Positions 8,382-17,756 of a stretch of 64,000 nt of DNA are shown here, piece by piece. Numbering within the stretch: the stretch's first letter is position 1; each line of letters opens with the position of its first letter. The notes below the pieces were generated by a model. The model saw only the letters and a list, made by a program, of their open reading frames with translations, had not been told where the DNA came from and made no database searches. This stretch comes from Novosphingobium resinovorum (GTDB lineage: Bacteria; Pseudomonadota; Alphaproteobacteria; Sphingomonadales; Sphingomonadaceae). The stretch spans positions 1 through 64,000 of the forward strand of contig NZ_BSFC01000024.1 in NCBI RefSeq assembly GCF_027922145.1, in the 5' to 3' direction. The translations under genes and the position numbers were made by a program.

Positions 8382-9977
8382 ATGACCGAAAATGCCCTGA
8401 TCGAAGCCGCACGTGTGTCCAAGGCCTGGCCCTTCCAGGAGGCCCAGAAGCTGCTCAAGCGGTTTCCGCAGGGCAAACCGGACGGCGCACCGGTGCTGTT
8501 CGAGACCGGCTATGGTCCCTCGGGCCTGCCGCATATCGGCACGTTCCAGGAAGTGCTGCGCACCACGCTGGTCCGCCGCGCTTACGAGGCGCTGACCGGC
8601 GGCGCGCCGACGCGGCTCGTGGCGTTCTCGGACGATATGGACGGGCTGCGCAAGGTGCCCGACAACATTCCCAACGCCGACGTGCTCGCCGCCAACCTCG
8701 GCAAGCCGCTCAGCCGCATCCCCGATCCGTTCGGCACGCACGAGAGCTTCGCGCATCACAACAACGCGATGCTGCGCGAATTCCTCGACCGCTTCGGCTT
8801 CGATTACGAGTTCGTCTCGGCCAGCGACCGCTACAATTCGGGCGCGTTCGACGCCGCGCTGGCGCGGGTGCTGGAGTGCAACCAGGCGATCCTCGACGTC
8901 ATGCTGCCCACGCTGCGCGAGGAGCGCCGGCGGACCTATTCGCCGGTGCTGCCGGTCTCGCCCACGACGGGCGTGGTGCTGCAGGTGCCGGTCGAGGTTG
9001 TCGACGCGGCGACCGGCATGATCCGCTTCACCGACGAGGACGGCTCGGTCGTCGAGCAGTCGGCGTTTGGCGGTAAGGCCAAGCTGCAGTGGAAGGTCGA
9101 CTGGGCGATGCGCTGGTTTGCGCTGGGCGTCGATTACGAGATGTGCGGCAAGGATCTGACCGACTCGGTCACCCAGTCGGGCAAGATCGTGCAGGTTCTC
9201 GGCGGGCGTAAGCCCGAGGGGCTGATCTACGAACTGTTCCTCGACGAGAACGGCGAGAAGATCTCAAAGTCCAAGGGCAACGGCCTGACCATCGACCAGT
9301 GGCTGACCTATGGGACCGAGGAGTCGCTCGGTTTCTACCTGTTCCGCGAGCCCAAGAGCGCCAAGCAGCTCCACGCCGGCGTGATCCCCAAGGCGGTCGA
9401 CGAATACTGGCAGTTCCGCGGCAACCTCGCGGGCCAAGCGCTCGACAAGCAGCTGGGCAACCCGACCTGGCACCTGCTGCGCGCCAATGGCGACAAGGGC
9501 GGCGCGGGCGATGCGGTGCCGGTGACCTTCTCGCTGCTGCTCAACCTCGTCGGCGTGCTCGGCGCGGAAGCGACCGCGGAGCAGGTGTGGTCCTACCTCG
9601 GCAACTACGTGGCCGATGCCAGCCCCGAGGCACACCCGGACCTTGCCGAAATGGTTCGCGCCGCGCTCGCCACCAACCGCGACTTCATCGCGCCGACGCT
9701 TCAGCGCCGGGCGCCCACGGCCAATGAGGCCGCCGCACTGAAGGACCTCGACTCGCAGCTTGCGGCGCTGGGCGAGGCTTCGGCTGAAGACCTGCAGAAC
9801 ATCGTCTACGAGATCGGCAAGAACGAGGCTTACGGTTTCGAAAACCTGCGCGACTGGTTCAAGGCGCTCTACGAAACGCTGCTCGGTTCGCCGCAGGGGC
9901 CGCGCATGGGGAGCTTCATCGCGCTTTACGGCATTCCCGAAACGCGGCTGCTGATCGCCGAGGCTCTTTCGGCCTGA
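8382..9977 (+). CDS. lysK: Lysyl-tRNA synthetase, class I
   Basis: Charges tRNA-Lys with lysine in the cytoplasm. The 531-residue protein is the class I form known from archaea, alphaproteobacteria and spirochaetes, not the common class II LysS. The class I signatures are present: PSGLPHIGTFQE (HIGH-type motif, near residue 45) and KISKSKGNG (KMSKS-type motif, near residue 290). The start at 8382 (MTENALIEAA) was chosen because the upstream part of the open frame overlaps the repeat and shows no similarity. Followed after 15 bases by the DUF1003 gene. The symbol lysS is also used for this enzyme. Confidence 0.96.
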   Translation: MTENALIEAARVSKAWPFQEAQKLLKRFPQGKPDGAPVLFETGYGPSGLPHIGTFQEVLRTTLVRRAYEALTGGAPTRLVAFSDDMDGLRKVPDNIPNADVLAANLGKPLSRIPDPFGTHESFAHHNNAMLREFLDRFGFDYEFVSASDRYNSGAFDAALARVLECNQAILDVMLPTLREERRRTYSPVLPVSPTTGVVLQVPVEVVDAATGMIRFTDEDGSVVEQSAFGGKAKLQWKVDWAMRWFALGVDYEMCGKDLTDSVTQSGKIVQVLGGRKPEGLIYELFLDENGEKISKSKGNGLTIDQWLTYGTEESLGFYLFREPKSAKQLHAGVIPKAVDEYWQFRGNLAGQALDKQLGNPTWHLLRANGDKGGAGDAVPVTFSLLLNLVGVLGAEATAEQVWSYLGNYVADASPEAHPDLAEMVRAALATNRDFIAPTLQRRAPTANEAAALKDLDSQLAALGEASAEDLQNIVYEIGKNEAYGFENLRDWFKALYETLLGSPQGPRMGSFIALYGIPETRLLIAEALSA

Positions 9978-9992
9978 CCTGACGGAGACGCG

Positions 9993-10511
9993 ATGCACCG
10001 GACCGACCTCACGCCCGAGCAACTCTGCGAGGAACTGCTCGGGCGCAAGCTGACCGACGTGGACGCTGAGGAACGGCGCGTATTGCAGCGCATCGCCTCG
10101 GGCCAGGTCATGGGACCGGACGCGCAGGAAGAGGCATCGCTGCATGCCGGCTTCGGCGACCGGCTGGCCGACCGCGTCGCGGCGATCGGCGGTTCTTGGG
10201 GCTTCATCATCGCCTTCGGCGTGGTGCTGCTGGGATGGATGCTGGTGAACAGCCGCATCCTCGAGGACTTCGGGCTGCACCCCTTCGATGCCTACCCCTA
10301 TATCTTCCTGAACCTGATGCTCTCGATGCTGGCGGCGATCCAGGCGCCGGTGATCATGATGAGCCAGAACCGCGCCTCCGACAAGGACCGCATCGCCGCG
10401 CGGCACGACTACGAGGTGAACCTGCGCACGCAGCTGGAGATCATCCGCCTGCACAAGCGGATGGATCAGCTGTTCGAGAATCTTGAGCGCCGGGCAGGCG
10501 CGGAAACCTGA
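9993..10511 (+). CDS. DUF1003 membrane protein
   Basis: A 172-residue protein of the DUF1003 family. The conserved block is recognisable: DRLADRVAAIGGSWGFI, a transmembrane helix of about residues 66-86, PYIFLNLMLSMLAAIQAPVI forming the second helix, then MSQNRASDKDR and a C-terminal amphipathic helix with the typical EIIRLHKRMDQL. Both ends should be cytoplasmic. Function is not known. The short distance to lysK suggests co-transcription. A type A palindrome follows 12 bases after the stop. Confidence 0.9.
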   Translation: MHRTDLTPEQLCEELLGRKLTDVDAEERRVLQRIASGQVMGPDAQEEASLHAGFGDRLADRVAAIGGSWGFIIAFGVVLLGWMLVNSRILEDFGLHPFDAYPYIFLNLMLSMLAAIQAPVIMMSQNRASDKDRIAARHDYEVNLRTQLEIIRLHKRMDQLFENLERRAGAET

Positions 10512-10523
10512 AATACATAAGAG

Positions 10524-10612
10524 CCGTCATCCCCGCGAAGGCGGGGACCCAACTGATGCTTGTGCAACACGAGATCACTGGAGATGGGTTCCCGCCTTCG
10601 CTGGAATGACGG
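10524..10612. repeat. Dispersed palindromic repeat, type A (copy 1)
   Basis: An 89-bp element with imperfect inverted arms (CCGTCATCCCCGCGAAGGCG at 10524 and the complementary arm ending at 10612). The central part (CTGATG, then TGCAACA, then GGAGATGGGTTCCC) is shared with the copies at 17647-17733 and 34995-35081, so it is a conserved element and not a random hairpin. Lies after the DUF1003 gene. Confidence 0.85.
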
Positions 10613-10650
10613 GTTTTGGTTTGCGCGTACCAGGGTGTGCACCGGACATG

Positions 10651-10676
10651 CAAAAACACCCGCTGGCGAGTGCGGG
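10651..10676 (-). terminator. Intrinsic terminator of the candidate ncRNA
   Basis: Read on the minus strand: a CCCGC/GCGGG stem (10676-10672 with 10663-10659) with an 8-base loop, followed at once by TGTTTTT. It is correctly placed to end the transcript starting near 11066. Confidence 0.65.
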
Positions 10677-11066
10677 CCGTTACGCCGGGGAAATCAACGC
10701 ATCCGAGAGTGAACATCGGGTCGGCGTCGGGAGCGTCCAAGCTGGGACGCAGGGTTTTGTGTTCCGCAAGCTCGGGCGAACGGCCGGGTAGCAGCGGGCA
10801 GCCCGGCTCGACCTGTATTCCATCGGAAAGTCCCATGTGGCCGTCGTTAGGGTTCGCATCGTTATCGGCCGATGGCTATCCGGGATGGTCATCCCAAGTC
10901 CTGCCGTGTGTCGCAGGAACGTATGGACGGCTTTTCCGGTAGCTCAGGGACAGTCCGGGTCTTCGAACGGACGCGTGGTTTGCGTAGCTACGGCTTGAAA
11001 CCGCATCCCGGCCCACGACGCCGACCCGATACACCTCTCCAGCGTGATCATCGCCGGATCGGATGC
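10651..11066 (-). ncRNA. Candidate structured non-coding RNA of about 415 nt
   Basis: The 490 bases between two genes carry a consensus-like minus-strand promoter at 11072-11100 and an intrinsic terminator at 10651-10676. The interval is folded by a perfect 15-bp long-range helix (11016-11030 with 10715-10729) enclosing a chain of local hairpins: 10976-11003, 10953-10972, 10899-10918, 10882-10895, 10857-10874 and 10783-10807. Another hairpin at 10733-10750 lies between the long helix partner and the next stem. No ORF in it has a convincing ribosome binding site or family. RNase P RNA, tmRNA and SRP RNA signatures were sought and not found. The fold and the boundaries are seen in the sequence; that it is expressed, and what it does, are inference. 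Confidence 0.6.
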
Positions 11067-11071
11067 CGGGC

Positions 11072-11100
11072 CATATAACCTATTTGGCGATAAATGTCAA
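11072..11100 (-). promoter_or_regulatory. Sigma-70 type promoter for the candidate ncRNA
   Basis: Minus strand: TTGACA at 11100-11095 (perfect -35), 17-base spacer, TATATG at 11077-11072 (or TTATAT with 16 bases). It begins only four bases after the stop codon of the upstream 2OG-oxygenase gene and has no good ORF start downstream. Transcription should begin near 11066. This is the best promoter match noticed in the window. Confidence 0.7.
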
Positions 11101-11104
11101 GGCG

Positions 11105-11770
11105 TCACTGCCAGGTCCGCGTGCGGAACCACTTGGTTACGACATACTTCACCCCGCGTACCACCGGGCGCGCCGCATGCATGGTCCAGGGATTCGGCGT
11201 GCCATCGGGCAGGGCATTGTTCCATAGCAGCATCGTGCCGGCGCAAGGCGGGATGCTGAGCGCGACCCGGGTGAAGTCGGTCATGCCGCCTTCATCGACG
11301 CTGTTGAGATAGATCATGGCGGTCCAGCTGCGCTGCCCTCCGCAGCGTCGCTCGGTTCGCCAGTACCCGGCAGCGGTGTCGAACCAGTCGCAATGTTCGT
11401 TGAAGTACTGGCCGCAAAGGTAGCGTTGCCCTTGCGCGGCTTCTGCACATGTGGGCGCAATACCGGTCATGGCGGAAAGGCGCGCATCGAGATTGCGCAC
11501 GCATTCGTCGGCTTCGTCAAGGTCGCCCGAGTAGCTGGTGCGGTAGCCGGGCCAGAGGCCTTCTTCGACAAGGCTGGAAGGGCAGGCGACGGCATCGATC
11601 AGCGTCATCAGGCGCGCACAGGTAGGCGGGGTCAGGAAACCGTCGATGGCGTAGATTTCCGCGCGATCCTCCGGAAAACGGCGCGCCGCGGGTTCTCCGG
11701 CCAGTCGTTCGCGTACCACCGCGCCCATGCGGGCGAGAGCCTTGCGGTCGGGATGTGCGGGCTCCGTCAT
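11105..11770 (-). CDS. Prolyl-4-hydroxylase-like 2OG-Fe(II) dioxygenase
   Basis: A 221-residue protein with the double-stranded beta-helix iron site of prolyl 4-hydroxylases. The first two iron ligands are in NEHCDWFD (H-x-D), the third is the His in WTMHAARPV, and the Lys of VKYVVTKWFR would bind 2-oxoglutarate. The preceding part (YAIDGFLTPPTCARLM, then YRTSYSGDL) is also typical of the bacterial P4H group. Presumably cytoplasmic. Such proteins hydroxylate prolines in peptides or proteins such as EF-Tu in some bacteria; the substrate here is unknown. It stands alone, with the ncRNA promoter starting just after its stop. Confidence 0.88.
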   Translation of the reverse strand: MTEPAHPDRKALARMGAVVRERLAGEPAARRFPEDRAEIYAIDGFLTPPTCARLMTLIDAVACPSSLVEEGLWPGYRTSYSGDLDEADECVRNLDARLSAMTGIAPTCAEAAQGQRYLCGQYFNEHCDWFDTAAGYWRTERRCGGQRSWTAMIYLNSVDEGGMTDFTRVALSIPPCAGTMLLWNNALPDGTPNPWTMHAARPVVRGVKYVVTKWFRTRTWQ

Positions 11771-11851
11771 GGCAGCTAGACTATCCGTATCCGCAGATAG
11801 TTCAATTGCCCTCGTGAAGTATCGGATTGCCGGATTTCCAGGGGTGATAAG

Positions 11852-11877
11852 AAAAATCCCGGAGTTTTACCTCCGGG
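11852..11877 (-). terminator. Intrinsic terminator after the RcnB-like gene
   Basis: A 7-bp perfect stem CCCGGAG/CTCCGGG (11858-11864 and 11871-11877) with a 6-base loop. On the minus strand it is followed by ATTTTT, so it ends transcription of the RcnB-like gene. The plus side also has a short T run and could terminate weakly. Confidence 0.75.
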
Positions 11878-11904
11878 AGTTTTCCGTATCTCTTGTCTGG
11901 CAGC

Positions 11905-12858
11905 TTACCAGAAGAAATCGTAGATCACGTCTACCACTTCGCCGCTATAGATATCGACCAGCATCACGTCGTCGTAGTAACGGACCCAGCGGTAGGGGCC
12001 GTAGACCGGTGGCAGGCGGTAAGCCCAAGGATCGTTGATCCAGTAGCGGTTGCCGTAGAACATCGAGCCCAGCGAGAAGCCGATGCTCAGGCGGCGGTAG
12101 GAGTAGCCGTTGTACGGCGCGTAATAGCGGCCGATGCGATAGGTGTTGCGATTGCGGTCGCGATAGCGCTGCCAGTCGTAGCGGTTGTCGCGGCGCCAGT
12201 CGTTGCGATTCCAGGACTGGTAGCGATCGCCGCGGCCGTTGTCGCGCCAGCCGTTGTTGTTGTTGCGCCAACGATCGTTGTTGTTCCGGCGGTCGTTGTC
12301 ACGCCAGCGGTCGTTGTCGCCGCGACGGTCGTTGTCCGCGCGCCACGAAGGGTTGCGATCGTTGTCCGGGCGGCGGTCGTTACCTGCCTGCCCATTGCCG
12401 GGCCTGCCATCACCGGGTCGGCCATTACCATTCCGCCACGCGTTGTCGCGGTCGCGGTTGTCGTCCCGGCGGACCGCCTGACCGGCGCCGCGATCGTTGT
12501 CAGGGCGCTGGTTGTTGCCCTGCCACGACGGGCGGCCCTGCTGCTGGCCGGACGAGGGGCGCGAACCTTGCCAGTTGGGGCGGTCGTCTCCACGCCCCTG
12601 CTGCTGGGCGGGGCGTGCCTGAGGCTGGCGCTGCTGCTCGCGCATCTGGCGAAGCTGCGGGCCGATCTCGCTGCGGCCGTTGAGTCGCTGCTGCTGGGGC
12701 TGAGGTTGCGGCCGGGACTGCGGACGCTCGGCACGGGCATTGTTGCCGCGCTCACGGCCCTGGTCCTGCGCGAAGCCGGGGCTGGACATCCCCGTGATCG
12801 CAATCGCCATGGTGGCGACGGCGATCAGTACACCTGCTTTTCTGTTTTTCGTTGCCAT
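11905..12858 (-). CDS. RcnB-family exported protein with long Asp/Asn/Arg-rich region
   Basis: A 317-residue exported protein. Residues 1-30 are a signal peptide (KNRKAGVL, hydrophobic core, GFAQ cleavage site). Residues about 31-220 are low complexity: a Gln/Pro/Arg-rich part, then repeats of the kind DNDRR, WRDND, RNNND. The C-terminal 80 residues (YRIGRYYAPYNGYSYRRLSIG, then WAYRLPPVYGPYRWVRYYDD and DVYS-like ending) match the RcnB periplasmic domain, first described in nickel/cobalt homeostasis of E. coli. The ATG at 12858 was preferred to a TTG at 12873 because GGAG stands nine bases before it. The repeats are far longer than in RcnB itself, so a metal role is only inferred. Confidence 0.85.
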   Translation of the reverse strand: MATKNRKAGVLIAVATMAIAITGMSSPGFAQDQGRERGNNARAERPQSRPQPQPQQQRLNGRSEIGPQLRQMREQQRQPQARPAQQQGRGDDRPNWQGSRPSSGQQQGRPSWQGNNQRPDNDRGAGQAVRRDDNRDRDNAWRNGNGRPGDGRPGNGQAGNDRRPDNDRNPSWRADNDRRGDNDRWRDNDRRNNNDRWRNNNNGWRDNGRGDRYQSWNRNDWRRDNRYDWQRYRDRNRNTYRIGRYYAPYNGYSYRRLSIGFSLGSMFYGNRYWINDPWAYRLPPVYGPYRWVRYYDDVMLVDIYSGEVVDVIYDFFW

Positions 12859-12991
12859 TGTTCCGGTCTCCAAACCGAAGTGCCGGACGGCGAAGCGCGG
12901 CTCATCGTTGAACAGGGTGTACCGGATCAGCGCTGTCGCAATGGTGAATGGCGGCGTTGCTCACCGTTAAGTTTCGTAATGTTGCAGCGAC

Positions 12992-13029
12992 AAATAAAGC
13001 CGCCGCCCGGTTTCCCGGGCAGCGGCTTT
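12992..13029 (-). terminator. Intrinsic terminator after ettA
   Basis: A long GC-rich hairpin (12996-13010 pairing with 13014-13029, AAAGCCGC... to ...GCGGCTTT, with one mismatch) with a 3-base loop. On the minus strand it is followed by TTTATTTG. It lies 15 bases after the ettA stop. Confidence 0.8.
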
Positions 13030-13043
13030 CGAAACAGCGCAAA

Positions 13044-14723
<1,680 letters not shown>

Positions 14724-14821
14724 GCGGTTCCTCTGGATGGAATTCGAAGTCTGGAAAAGAGTTGGGGCCGCTACTACAGGCCAGAGCACGGATTGCCAAG
14801 GGTACGGCAAAGTACCCGCGT

Positions 14822-14939
14822 CGTCCCGGACTTGATCCGGGACCGGTGGCGGTCTTCAGGCACGAACCATCGCGCAAGGCGCGTGAAGCAACGTGGGCTG
14901 GTCAGGGCCAGCGGTCTTGGATCACGTCCGGGATGACGA
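14822..14939. repeat. Dispersed palindromic repeat, type C
   Basis: Outer arms CGTCCCGGACTTGATCCGGG (14822) and a diverged counterpart ending CGTCCGGGATGACG (14939). The left arm alone folds as TCCCGG/CCGGGA. Situated upstream of ettA; its right arm overlaps the last codons of the adjacent membrane protein gene and supplies that gene's stop codon. Confidence 0.6.
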
Positions 14940-15971
14940 TGCCGCTCTGATCAAGTCACGCAGTGTCCGCGGCAGGAAGGCCAGTCCGGCCATGACGGTC
15001 GGTACGCTCAGGATCGCCCAGTAGAAGTTCACCGGCCTTGCGAAGACCGCCAGCAGCAGTGCGATCGTCGCCAGCCACGGCAGCGCGAAGCGGGCCAGCG
15101 GCGGTGGCGCTCCCAGGAACCCGAGCAGGCAGAGTAGCACGGCGAGATAGCTGAACGGAGCCGGGATCAGGTGCAGCAACGTCACGTCGGCGATGTCCTG
15201 CAGCACCGCGCGGGGCCCGCGCAGACCGTCCCAGCCTTGTGACAGCGTATCGCCGGGAAGCGAGAGCGGCACGACCGCCTGCCGGTGCAGAAGCAATACC
15301 ACGGCATAGCCTGCAATCAGCGCAGCCCACGCGGCCAGTTCCCGGTATCGGCCGCTCCGCCAAGCCCAGAATGCCGCGAGCAGCACGAAGGGCAGCGCCA
15401 GTTCGCGGATCGCCAGCGCCGATGCGGCGGCGAGGAAGGCGGCGGTCGGGAAGGAGGGGGCGGTCAGGCCCTTGACCCGCAGTGCCATGGCCAGCGCCAC
15501 GAGCACGCCCGCCCACAATTCATGCGACACCGAAAGCCCGGGGCTGGCGACCATCGCGCCGCCGACCAGAATGAGCAGCATGGCCAGCATCCGCTCGCGT
15601 CCACTTACCAGCGGCCGCAGCATCGCGAACCATGCGGCGGCGGTGACGGCAAGCAGCACGCAGAGGAGGACATGCACCGTGCGCCAGCCCAGCGCTGCCT
15701 CGATCCACGCCAGCGTCGGCAGGCGCACCGTCACGAAGGGGCTGGTCGGAAAGCCGTGCGCGCGCTGGAGGCGGGTGGCGGCATGGTAGTAGCCCTCGCC
15801 CCCGGCCACCGCATTGCCGATGTCGTGATAGAGCTGCACGTCGGAATAGCGCCCGTCGCCGCTGATCGCCTCACCGGACTGCGAGGCGCCGATCTTCAGC
15901 GTCGCCAGTGCGAGCACCACGAAGAGGGCGATCACGGCGAGGGCCTGAAGACGGGTGAGGGCGGCGAGCAT
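14922..15971 (-). CDS. Polytopic membrane protein, GT-C/GT87-like
   Basis: A 349-residue inner-membrane protein with about eight to nine hydrophobic segments. The first helix is at residues 7-27, followed by a periplasmic-type loop with GRYSDVQLYHDIGNAV and GEGYYHAATRLQ. This arrangement, with acidic residues just after the first helix and long later helices, resembles polyprenyl-phosphate-dependent GT-C glycosyltransferases, but no family-defining motif is certain. The last few residues (SSRT) and the stop codon are encoded by the right arm of a dispersed repeat, so the C-terminus may have been altered by repeat insertion. It stands alone between ettA and an M28 peptidase gene. Confidence 0.75.
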   Translation of the reverse strand: MLAALTRLQALAVIALFVVLALATLKIGASQSGEAISGDGRYSDVQLYHDIGNAVAGGEGYYHAATRLQRAHGFPTSPFVTVRLPTLAWIEAALGWRTVHVLLCVLLAVTAAAWFAMLRPLVSGRERMLAMLLILVGGAMVASPGLSVSHELWAGVLVALAMALRVKGLTAPSFPTAAFLAAASALAIRELALPFVLLAAFWAWRSGRYRELAAWAALIAGYAVVLLLHRQAVVPLSLPGDTLSQGWDGLRGPRAVLQDIADVTLLHLIPAPFSYLAVLLCLLGFLGAPPPLARFALPWLATIALLLAVFARPVNFYWAILSVPTVMAGLAFLPRTLRDLIRAASSSRT

Positions 15972-16049
15972 GGCGCGGTTGTGTTCGCTCGGCTTCTCGG
16001 CGGCAAGACGAGCCTCGGATTATCCACACGAGTTGATCTGCAAAATCTT

Positions 16050-16126
16050 CGTCATTGCGAGCGCAGCGAAGCAATCCAGGGCAGTTTCAAGCCGCTCTGC
16101 ATTGCTTCGCTGCGCTCGCAATGACG
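16050..16126. repeat. Dispersed palindromic repeat, type B (copy 2)
   Basis: Perfect 26-bp inverted arms at 16050-16075 and 16101-16126, starting CGTCATTGCGAGCGCAG. It differs from copy 1 (3576-3652) by a compensated base change in both arms, which indicates selection or conversion that keeps the palindrome. Lies in the divergent region between the membrane protein and the M28 peptidase. Confidence 0.85.
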
Positions 16127-16216
16127 AGACTGCGGGGAGATCATCAGGGGGCCGCCGCAATTGGCAGCCGGGACGACGCTTGGCAGCGACGGATCGCTCG
16201 GTTAGCACTTGCGCAT

Positions 16217-17596
16217 ATGAGCACCCTCCCAGTCCTTCGCGCGGGGCTTCTTGCCGCCGCGCTGTCCGCTGCCGTCCCGGCTTTCGCAACTCCCCAGCAG
16301 GGCTCAGGCGTCGCCTGGGACATCGTCGAGGGCCTGACCACCGAGATCGGCCCGCGCATGGCCGGCTCCGAGGCCGAGGCGCGCGCACGCGACTGGGGTT
16401 CGGCCAAGCTCAAGGCGCTCGGTTTCCAGAACGTGCGGGTGGAGGAGTTCAAGACCCTCGCCTGGAAGCGCGGTCCCGAGAGCGCGAAGCTGACCGCGCC
16501 TTACGCGCAGCCGCTGGCGATCACCGCGCTTGGTTTCTCGGTGCCGACACCCAAGGGCGGGCTGAAGGCTCCGCTGGTCTACTTCCCGACGCTCGATGCG
16601 CTGGAAGCGGCGCCCGACGGATCGCTCAAGGGCAAGGTGGCCTTCATCGACCACGCGATGCGCGCGGCGCAGGACGGTTCGGGCTATGGCCCTTACGGCA
16701 ACGTGCGCCGTCAGGGGCCGACGATCGCCTCGCGCAAGGGCGCGGCGGGCGTGGTGATCCGTTCGGCGGGCACCGACAGCCACCGCAACCCGCATACCGG
16801 CGTCACCATCTTTGCCAAGGATGTGCAGCCGATCCCGGCAGGCGCGGTCTCGAACCCCGATGCCGACCTGATCGCCCGCACCGCCGCGAGGGCTGCGGCG
16901 GGCGGCAAGCCGATGGCCATCGACTTGACGCTGGAGGGCAAGCCGTTCCCCGATGCGCCTTCGGGCAACGTCATCGCCGACCTGCCGGGGCGCGATCCCT
17001 CGTTGCCGATCATCGTTATCGCCTGTCACCTCGACAGTTGGGACCTCGGCACCGGCGCGATCGACGACGCCTCGGGTTGCGCCATCGTGACGGCGGCGGC
17101 ACTCGCGGCGCAGCAGGGCGGGCAGGCTTTGCGCACGATCCGCGTGCTGTGGTCCGGCAACGAGGAAATGGGCGTCGGAGGCGGCGGCGGTGCGGCCTAT
17201 GCGCGCATGCACGGGTCGGAGCCCCACGCCGTCGCGATGGAGAGCGACTTCGGCGCTGACAAGGTGTGGGCGGCGAAGTTCAACACCGCCGCCGACAACA
17301 AGCCGATGGTGGACAAGGTGAAGGCCGCGCTCTGGCCGATGGGCGTCGTCCCACATGATGGCGAGACCGAGGGCGGGGCCGACGTCGCCGCGATCATCAA
17401 GGCGCAGAATCTGGCGGTGATCGATCTCGGGCAGGACGGGATGCACTACTTCGATCTGCACCACACGCCGGACGATACGCTCGACAAGGTCGATCCTGCG
17501 GCGTTGCAGCAGAACGTCGATGCCTGGACGGCGGTTTTGAGGGTGATCGCGAATGAGCCTGGGGTGATCGGGAAAGCCGGGGCCAAGAGCGAGTAG
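16217..17596 (+). CDS. Exported M28-family metallopeptidase
   Basis: A 459-residue zinc peptidase with a signal peptide (residues 1-24, ending PAFA), so periplasmic or secreted. A PA-type insert spans roughly residues 120-240. The di-zinc site of family M28 is clear: the His and Asp in ACHLDSWDLGTGAIDDASG, the Glu pair in GNEEMG, the Asp in ESDFGAD, and the C-terminal His in HHTPDDTLDKVD. The start was set at 16217 because the signal peptide begins there; the frame is open upstream through the repeat. M28 enzymes are aminopeptidases or carboxypeptidases. It is followed by a type A repeat. Confidence 0.94.
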   Translation: MSTLPVLRAGLLAAALSAAVPAFATPQQGSGVAWDIVEGLTTEIGPRMAGSEAEARARDWGSAKLKALGFQNVRVEEFKTLAWKRGPESAKLTAPYAQPLAITALGFSVPTPKGGLKAPLVYFPTLDALEAAPDGSLKGKVAFIDHAMRAAQDGSGYGPYGNVRRQGPTIASRKGAAGVVIRSAGTDSHRNPHTGVTIFAKDVQPIPAGAVSNPDADLIARTAARAAAGGKPMAIDLTLEGKPFPDAPSGNVIADLPGRDPSLPIIVIACHLDSWDLGTGAIDDASGCAIVTAAALAAQQGGQALRTIRVLWSGNEEMGVGGGGGAAYARMHGSEPHAVAMESDFGADKVWAAKFNTAADNKPMVDKVKAALWPMGVVPHDGETEGGADVAAIIKAQNLAVIDLGQDGMHYFDLHHTPDDTLDKVDPAALQQNVDAWTAVLRVIANEPGVIGKAGAKSE

Positions 17597-17646
17597 CAGT
17601 CGGTCTCCACTCCGGTTCTTTCGACGTGCCAGCCTTAAACATTCTT

Positions 17647-17733
17647 CGTCATCCCCGCGAAAGCGGGGACCCATCTGATGGAACTGCAACAGGCGCCGTC
17701 AGGAGATGGGTTCCCGCCTGCGCGGGAATGACG
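17647..17733. repeat. Dispersed palindromic repeat, type A (copy 2)
   Basis: An 87-bp element with arms CGTCATCCCCGCGAAAGCGG (17647) and a complementary arm ending GCGGGAATGACG (17733), sharing the central CTGATG...TGCAACA...GGAGATGGG with copies at 10524 and 34995. Located between the convergent M28 peptidase and CitE-like genes. Confidence 0.85.
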
Positions 17734-17756
17734 ACCCAATGAGAATGATCGTGGCC

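Noticed and set aside
10680..10892. A 70-residue minus-strand ORF inside the candidate ncRNA
   Set aside because: No ribosome binding site, no family likeness, and its codons are the same bases that build the hairpins and the long-range helix.
10651..11066. RNase P RNA, tmRNA, SRP RNA or tRNA in the candidate ncRNA interval
   Set aside because: A GGTAGCTCAG and a TTCGAA on the plus strand look like tRNA parts but no cloverleaf forms. The GAGGAAAGTCCGG and ACAGAA...GG cores of RNase P, a tag frame with ANDN, and the GGAAGG...GCAGCC loop of SRP RNA are all absent.
12230..12480. Repetitive GTTGTC-like units in the RcnB-like gene, considered as a CRISPR array
   Set aside because: They encode the Asp/Asn/Arg repeats in one frame and lack equal-length spacers.
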